A stretch of DNA of 11,498 nt, from assembly GCA_023405875.1 (NCBI GenBank), contig JAEXXN010000556.1, positions 1 to 11,498 of the forward strand, in the 5' to 3' direction. The notes below the pieces were generated by a model. That model was not told the DNA's origin, ran no database searches, and saw nothing but the letters and a program-made list of their open reading frames with translations. Position numbers and translations under genes: made by a program. Source of the stretch: Bacillota bacterium (GTDB lineage: Bacteria; Bacillota; Clostridia; Lutisporales; Lutisporaceae). Positions 8,072-11,498 of this stretch are shown in pieces (position 1 is the stretch's first letter; each line of letters starts with the position of its first letter).

Positions 8072-8147
8072 TACCCGAGCGTTTCAACTATATAGGTTGC
8101 ATTAAAGAAGCTTCAAAGAAGAATTAGGCAACCTATGAAATCAAGGT

Positions 8148-8200
8148 ATATGTTTTGCAATATTTGAATTGTGATGTAAAAGGTTTATTGCAAAACATAT
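8148..8200 (-). repeat. 15-bp perfect inverted repeat
   Basis: ATATGTTTTGCAATA (8148-8162) is exactly repeated in inverse at 8186-8200, around a 23-base spacer. It is the longest dyad in the gap. As minus-strand RNA it would form a stable stem about 140-190 bases upstream of the glycosyltransferase start; as DNA it could be a binding site or the inverted ends of a small element. Confidence 0.6.
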
Positions 8201-8399
8201 TGGCGGGAGATATGCTCACTAACTATTGGACAACAAAATCGATACCTGCCGCTTATAAGAGGAGGGAGACATCTTCAGCCTCGTTATATGTGCCCGTAGT
8301 CGGCTTCTTATGTAGCAGGTGTATAAACACCTGCATCAGTGCATATGAACACAACAAATTTCTAAGCTTCCACAGTGTCGATAAGCACATCCTTGCTCC

Positions 8400-8442
8400 A
8401 GTGCCTCCCGTGCTAAGGAAGGGCTAGGGGTTGTGAGGCACT
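8400..8442 (-). repeat. Dyad at the end of the repeat protein gene
   Basis: AGTGCCTC (8400-8407) and GAGGCACT (8435-8442) pair across 27 bases, the right arm overlapping the stop codon of the minus-strand repeat protein gene. It could be part of a transcription end signal, but the spacer is long and no T tract is seen. Confidence 0.3.
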
Positions 8443-9403
8443 AGTTCTGACCGTTGAAGTATGCAACTGCTGTTGCGGTTTGAGCACCCAGGACCTGGAC
8501 TCTGGTATAGTTCAGGAAATATCCTGGCACTAATACTGCTGCCTGATTCTGCGTCAGTGCTACCTCTGAGGTATTGTCCGGTACAAAGTAGGTTTCGCTG
8601 GTTGTAGGGCTCACCTGTAATCTTACCGATATTGCTGCGGTACCGGTGTTCACTACGTAGAAGGAGTATTGTTTCATCTGTGAAGTGTCAAAGCTGAAAG
8701 CAGTATTCGTCAGGCTGACATCTGTAAGGGCAATATTGAGATCGGAGGATGTGAATCCATATCCGCCTACACTCACGGTCACTGTATTGGCAATGGTTGC
8801 AGTGACTGAACCTGCTACACTCACTGTGTCTGTAGCACTGGACAGAGCACGGATATCAAAGCTGTTTGCAGTTACCGATACTGCTCCGGTAACTGTTACC
8901 GTATTGGCTATGGTAGCAGTTACTGAGCCTGCTACGCTCACTGTATCTGTAGCACTGGACAGAGCGCGGATGTCAAAGCTGTTTGCCGTTACCGATACTT
9001 CTCCGGTAACCGTCACTGTATTGGCTATGGTCGCGGTGATTGAACCTGCTACGCTTACCGTGTCTGTAGCACTGGATAGAGCACGGATATCAAAGCTGTT
9101 TGCTGTTACCGATACTTCTCCGGTAACCGTCACTGTATTGGCTATGGTAGCAGTGACTGAGCCTGCTACACTTACTGTGTCGGTAACACTGGAAAGGGCG
9201 CGGATATCAAAGCTGTTTGCAGTTACCGATACTGCTCCGGTAACTGTTACCGTATCTGCAATTGCCGCTGTTATAGTACCGCCTACCTGGAGCGCTCCGT
9301 CGTTTGCAACCAGAAGACTTGTTACTGTACCTCCCGAGGTTGCTCCAAAGGATTGGACCTTCAGGTTTTCCGCAGAGTCATTGAAAACGAGATTATTGGG
9401 CAT
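8441..9403 (-). CDS. Ser/Thr-rich tandem-repeat protein with DUF6385-like C-terminus
   Basis: 320 residues from the chosen start. A frame extending 13 codons further to an ATG at 9442 exists, but AAGGAGGTGA (9409-9418) lies inside it, 8 bases before the ATG at 9403, so 9403 is preferred. Residues 1-50 are a non-repetitive head (MPNNLVFNDSAENLKVQ). Residues 51-206 are four copies of a 39-residue unit beginning TVTVTGAVSVTANSFDIRAL and ending TATIAN, with 14 of 39 positions Ser or Thr and alternating V/T typical of beta strands. Residues ~207-320 resemble DUF6385 (SFYVVNTG, VRLQVSPTTSETYFVPD, LNYTRVQVLG). There is no signal peptide, membrane segment or cysteine. A structural surface or spore-coat protein and possible glycosylation target of the neighbouring glycosyltransferase is inferred; no function is proven. 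Confidence 0.82.
   Translation of the reverse strand: MPNNLVFNDSAENLKVQSFGATSGGTVTSLLVANDGALQVGGTITAAIADTVTVTGAVSVTANSFDIRALSSVTDTVSVAGSVTATIANTVTVTGEVSVTANSFDIRALSSATDTVSVAGSITATIANTVTVTGEVSVTANSFDIRALSSATDTVSVAGSVTATIANTVTVTGAVSVTANSFDIRALSSATDTVSVAGSVTATIANTVTVSVGGYGFTSSDLNIALTDVSLTNTAFSFDTSQMKQYSFYVVNTGTAAISVRLQVSPTTSETYFVPDNTSEVALTQNQAAVLVPGYFLNYTRVQVLGAQTATAVAYFNGQN
8786..9253 (-). repeat. Four tandem 117-bp coding repeats
   Basis: Four in-register units lie at 8786-8902, 8903-9019, 9020-9136 and 9137-9253, each 117 bp (39 codons). They differ mostly at third codon positions. The two outer units share an identical ~33-base block encoding the TVTVTGAVSVTAN part, and the two inner units share a different version of the same block (TVTVTGEVSVT). 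This mosaic suggests duplication or gene conversion between units. Confidence 0.9.
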
Positions 9404-9433
9404 ATGCCTCACCTCCTTTCTGCCAGAGCTTGG

Positions 9434-9460
9434 CCTTCCCATAACATATTATGGGGAAGG
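9434..9460 (-). repeat. Hairpin in the leader of the repeat protein gene
   Basis: CCTTCCCATAA (9434-9444) pairs with TTATGGGGAAGG (9449-9460) with one bulged base and a 4-base loop. It lies 31 bases upstream of the repeat protein start and, in the other direction, just before the TTGACA of the divergent promoter candidate. It may be an mRNA-stabilising 5' hairpin or an operator. Confidence 0.5.
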
Positions 9461-9468
9461 CTGTACAA

Positions 9469-9497
9469 TTGACATATACTTTTATCTGATATGTTAC
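9469..9497 (+). promoter_or_regulatory. Possible promoter of the sugar-biosynthesis genes
   Basis: A perfect -35 TTGACA (9469-9474) is followed by TGTTAC at a 17-bp spacing, or by an extended TGaTATGTT at a shorter 15-bp spacing. Neither -10 is ideal. It lies in the 231-bp divergent gap and would give a leader of about 130 bases before the acyltransferase. Confidence 0.35.
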
Positions 9498-9634
9498 ATA
9501 TTGATAAAAACATCAATACAATGTATCAAGATAAAAAATATACTGAAGGCGTTCGATGCAATCAGGAAAATATTTACGCGGGATCCGGATCATGTAAAAT
9601 GGTTTTCGCGCAATAAATATATAGGAGGTAAGTT

Positions 9635-10396
9635 ATGAAAAATAAAAGTATGCTTCTTGAGGGCTCAAAAATCGGATATAACCTCAAATTGGGGTATTAT
9701 TCGGTGGTAGGAGAAAATGTGAAAATTGGGGACAACGTGGTTATAGGAAATAACGTTACGATACACAATGACTCTGTCATTGGGAATAACGTAAGGATCG
9801 ACGACAATACCGTGATCGGGAAGCTTCCCATGAGGGTCAGAACAAGTGCACTGGATACCGCAAAAGAGCTGAAACCGTGCACTGTCAGTGATAACTGTGT
9901 TATAGGCACCTCTGTTGTTTTGTACCGGGGATGCAGTATAGGCGCTGAATGCCTTGTTGCAGACCTGGCTACCATACGGGAGGATGTGGCTGTAGGAAAC
10001 AATACCATTGTAGGAAGAGGTGCCGCGGTGGAAAACTGCTGCACCATAGGTGCCTTCTGCAAGCTGGAGACTAATGTGTATGTAACTGCATACTCTGAAA
10101 TTCAGGATCATGTATTTATTGCGCCGGGAGTTATTACTTCAAATGACATATATGCAGCCAGAGGCAGTGCGGATACGGTATTTAAAGGAGTTACCGTAAA
10201 AAGAGGAGGCAGGATAGGCGCACAGGCAACGGTGCTTCCGGGAATAACTATAAATGAAGACGGGTTTGCAGCAGCAGGCAGTATGGTAACTAAAGACATC
10301 CCGGAAGCTGCCATCCACTGCGGTAATCCTGCCAGATATATGAAGCCTGTGCCTGATGAGCAGCAATTAGGCAATATATTGGACAATATAAAGTAG
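9635..10396 (+). CDS. Left-handed beta-helix (hexapeptide repeat) acyltransferase
   Basis: 253 residues built largely of [LIV]-G-x4 hexapeptide repeats: VGENVKIGDNVVIGNNVTI (25-43), VIGNNVRIDDNTVIG (48-62), and further coils to ~215. An irregular loop interrupts the helix at ~63-83 (KLPMRVRTSALDTAKELKP). A second extended loop at ~168-186 (TSNDIYAARGSAD) matches the place where WbpD/WlbB-type sugar N-acetyltransferases have their substrate loop. The chain closes with the usual AAAGSMVTKDIPE and GNPARYM. It most likely acylates the amino group of a nucleotide-linked amino sugar, consistent with the dehydrogenase and aminotransferase genes that follow. It is longer than WbpD/WlbB (about 190 residues) because of extra N-terminal coils. 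AGGAGGT lies 5-6 bases before the ATG. Acyl donor and sugar cannot be named from sequence. Confidence 0.85.
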   Translation: MKNKSMLLEGSKIGYNLKLGYYSVVGENVKIGDNVVIGNNVTIHNDSVIGNNVRIDDNTVIGKLPMRVRTSALDTAKELKPCTVSDNCVIGTSVVLYRGCSIGAECLVADLATIREDVAVGNNTIVGRGAAVENCCTIGAFCKLETNVYVTAYSEIQDHVFIAPGVITSNDIYAARGSADTVFKGVTVKRGGRIGAQATVLPGITINEDGFAAAGSMVTKDIPEAAIHCGNPARYMKPVPDEQQLGNILDNIK

Positions 10397-10449
10397 CATA
10401 TTCAAAAACTACTCATAAAATGTACTAAGATTAGGGCGAGGTGCATTTT

Positions 10450-11430
10450 ATGAATATTGGGATAATTGGTACGGGAAATATGGGAAGAAACCATCTTCGC
10501 ATTATGAACGGTTTCAAGAACAGAGTGGACGGAATATCTATTTTTGATACAGACGCTGAGCTGCTGCATCAGCTTTCGTATTTATATGAAGTGGACCACC
10601 ATCACAGTATAGATTCACTTCTTGCGAAAGCTGATGCAGTAATAATTGCTGCGCCTACTTCGAGGCATTATGAGCTTGCAGAAGCATGTCTCAGGCTGAA
10701 CAAGGACATTTTAATCGAAAAGCCTATGACTGCCACGGTGGATGAGGCTGTCAGACTGGCCGACCTGGTAGACAAGACGGGCTGCCTGTGCATGGTAGGC
10801 TTTGTAGAAAGGTTCAATCCGGTAATTCTTTATGTGAAGGAATATCTGAAGGACAAAGAGATAAAGAGCATAACCTCCGAGAGGATCAGCAAGCTGGAAA
10901 AAAGCCGCAGCTTTGATGTAGATGTCATTGTCGATCTGATGATCCATGACATTGATTTGGTCCTGAGCATGATAGACAGCAAGCCGGCAAAGGTTTTTGC
11001 AGCCTCCTGGGACCCAAAGCTTGATGAAGCACAGGCTGTCATCCAGTTTGAAAATGCAGCCGTGGCTGCTTTTAATGCAAGCAGGTCCTCCAGTGAAAAA
11101 ATCCGCAGGCTGATGGTCAGCACACCCGGGGAGAACATAAAGGTTGATTTTCTGAAATACAAGGTTGAAAGAGTAAGGCAGGTAAGTATAGACAAATGCT
11201 TTAGCTGCTGTGATTACAGGATAACCGGTGAAAGCGACTATGTTATTGTTGAGGGAGAACCATTATATCTGGAGCTTAAGCATTTTCTGGACTGCATAGA
11301 ATCACGGAAGAAACCTATGAGCAATGAACTGAATGGATTGGCAGCCCTGAAGCTTGCAGAGGAAATGGTCAATTTTGTGAAGGAAAGCAGGGGATATATT
11401 GATACAGATAGCAAGACCTGTAATAGGTAA
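10450..11430 (+). CDS. Gfo/Idh/MocA family NAD(P)-dependent sugar dehydrogenase
   Basis: 326 residues. An N-terminal Rossmann fold begins at once with NIGIIGTGNMGRNHLRI, followed by AVIIAAPTSRHYELA and the family motif EKPMT (catalytic-type Lys91). The C-terminal alpha/beta substrate domain contains VDLMIHDIDLVLSM, a segment typical of nucleotide-sugar 3-dehydrogenases (WlbA/GnnA-like members). The expected role is oxidation at C3 of a UDP-sugar such as UDP-GlcNAc or its uronate, making the ketone used by the aminotransferase encoded next. The ATG at 10450 is chosen because GAGGTG (10438-10443) sits 6 bases upstream; an in-frame GTG at 10441 lies inside that site. It follows the acyltransferase by 53 bp, and its end overlaps the following gene. 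The exact substrate is an inference from context. Confidence 0.85.
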   Translation: MNIGIIGTGNMGRNHLRIMNGFKNRVDGISIFDTDAELLHQLSYLYEVDHHHSIDSLLAKADAVIIAAPTSRHYELAEACLRLNKDILIEKPMTATVDEAVRLADLVDKTGCLCMVGFVERFNPVILYVKEYLKDKEIKSITSERISKLEKSRSFDVDVIVDLMIHDIDLVLSMIDSKPAKVFAASWDPKLDEAQAVIQFENAAVAAFNASRSSSEKIRRLMVSTPGENIKVDFLKYKVERVRQVSIDKCFSCCDYRITGESDYVIVEGEPLYLELKHFLDCIESRKKPMSNELNGLAALKLAEEMVNFVKESRGYIDTDSKTCNR

Positions 11431-11498
11431 TGAAGAAATAAGTGCCGTGTCGAAGGTTTTAGCCTGTGGGCAGCTTGCAAGCGGCAAAGGGGTAGAAT
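11399..11498 (+). CDS. DegT/DnrJ/EryC1 (PLP) sugar aminotransferase, 5' end (partial)
   Basis: Only the first 33 codons are in the window, beginning at TTG 11399 and running off the right edge. The translation IQIARPVIGNEEISAV followed by SKVLACGQLASGKGVE fits the conserved N-terminus of this family (I-P-x-A-x-P-x-I-G-x-E-E-I then S-G-x-L-x-x-G-x-x-V). The TTG is the only start in the frame after the upstream stop at 11378, and AGGGG (11389-11393) lies about 5 bases before it. The gene overlaps the dehydrogenase by 32 bp in another frame, so the two are probably translationally coupled. The PLP lysine lies beyond the window. It would transaminate the 3-keto sugar made by the dehydrogenase before acylation. 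Confidence 0.8.
   Translation, partial: MIQIARPVIGNEEISAVSKVLACGQLASGKGVE

Larger units (their letters stand above)
8009..8440. other. Gene-free 430-bp stretch rich in inverted repeats
   Basis: I see no convincing gene here. It carries a series of perfect dyads: 8048-8057 with 8062-8071 (10 bp, loop 4), 8092-8100 with 8128-8136 (9 bp), 8148-8162 with 8186-8200 (15 bp, spacer 23), 8315-8322 with 8327-8334 (8 bp, loop 4), and 8400-8407 with 8435-8442 (8 bp, beginning at the stop of the repeat protein gene). If transcribed leftward, the first three lie in the 5' leader of the glycosyltransferase gene. A structured leader, a decayed mobile element, or both are possible. No match to a named riboswitch or insertion sequence was recognised. 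Confidence 0.6.

Noticed and set aside
8253..8390. Minus-strand open frame of 45 codons starting MCLSTLWKLR, with GGAG 5 bases upstream
   Set aside because: A plausible ribosome binding site is the only support. It contains the 8315-8334 hairpin and shows no recognised similarity, so it is not called as a gene, though a small protein cannot be excluded.
8155..8427. Plus-strand open frame of 90 codons in the structured gap
   Set aside because: TTG start inside an inverted-repeat arm, no ribosome binding site, no recognisable pattern, and it runs over several hairpins.
8786..9253. CRISPR-like array
   Set aside because: The repeats are contiguous 117-bp coding units in register with the reading frame, without unique spacers.
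8685..9638. Long plus-strand open frame (317 codons) opposite the repeat protein gene
   Set aside because: It is stop-free mainly because the 117-bp repeats are multiples of three and antisense to Thr/Val/Ser codons. Its product is low-complexity Val/Thr/Ala, it lacks a ribosome binding site, and the minus-strand frame has a textbook one plus a recognisable C-terminal domain.

Overview
The window looks like a chromosomal segment of an anaerobic Firmicute of class Clostridia. The reasons are the multimeric [FeFe]-hydrogenase operon of fermentative clostridia, strong AGGAGG-type ribosome binding sites, a PTS sugar permease, and DUF6385/DNRLRE proteins of a kind common in Clostridia. No rRNA or other species marker is present, so genus is not claimed.

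Layout. Positions 1-493 (+) hold the 3' end of a PTS EIIBC sugar permease, closed by a long perfect hairpin. Positions 779-5091 (+) hold a tight four-gene operon for an [FeFe] hydrogenase. The order is a NuoE-like [2Fe-2S] subunit (HydC/HndA type), a small HndB-like thioredoxin-fold protein, the flavin/NAD(P)-binding NuoF-like subunit (HydB/HndC type), and the catalytic H-cluster subunit (HydA/HndD type). Together they should couple H2 turnover to NAD(P)(H) and probably ferredoxin. The NuoF-like subunit ends right after its single [4Fe-4S] motif and lacks the C-terminal 2x[4Fe-4S] domain of Thermotoga-type HydB.

Positions 5200-9403 (-) hold three genes convergent with the hydrogenase operon. 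They are a DNRLRE + DUF6385-like protein, a family 2 glycosyltransferase with a long TPR tail, and a Ser/Thr-rich protein with four tandem 39-residue repeats and a DUF6385-like C-terminus. The 430-bp gap between the last two has no convincing gene but is full of inverted repeats.

Positions 9635-11498 (+) run divergently from that cluster. They hold a left-handed beta-helix acyltransferase, a Gfo/Idh/MocA dehydrogenase, and the first 33 codons of a DegT/DnrJ/EryC1 aminotransferase that starts at a TTG inside the previous gene. Dehydrogenase, aminotransferase and acyltransferase are the three activities needed to make an N-acylated amino sugar on a nucleotide-sugar carrier. Next to a glycosyltransferase and two repeat/beta-rich proteins without signal peptides, this suggests a dedicated surface (possibly spore-surface) glycoprotein locus; that functional link is inference.
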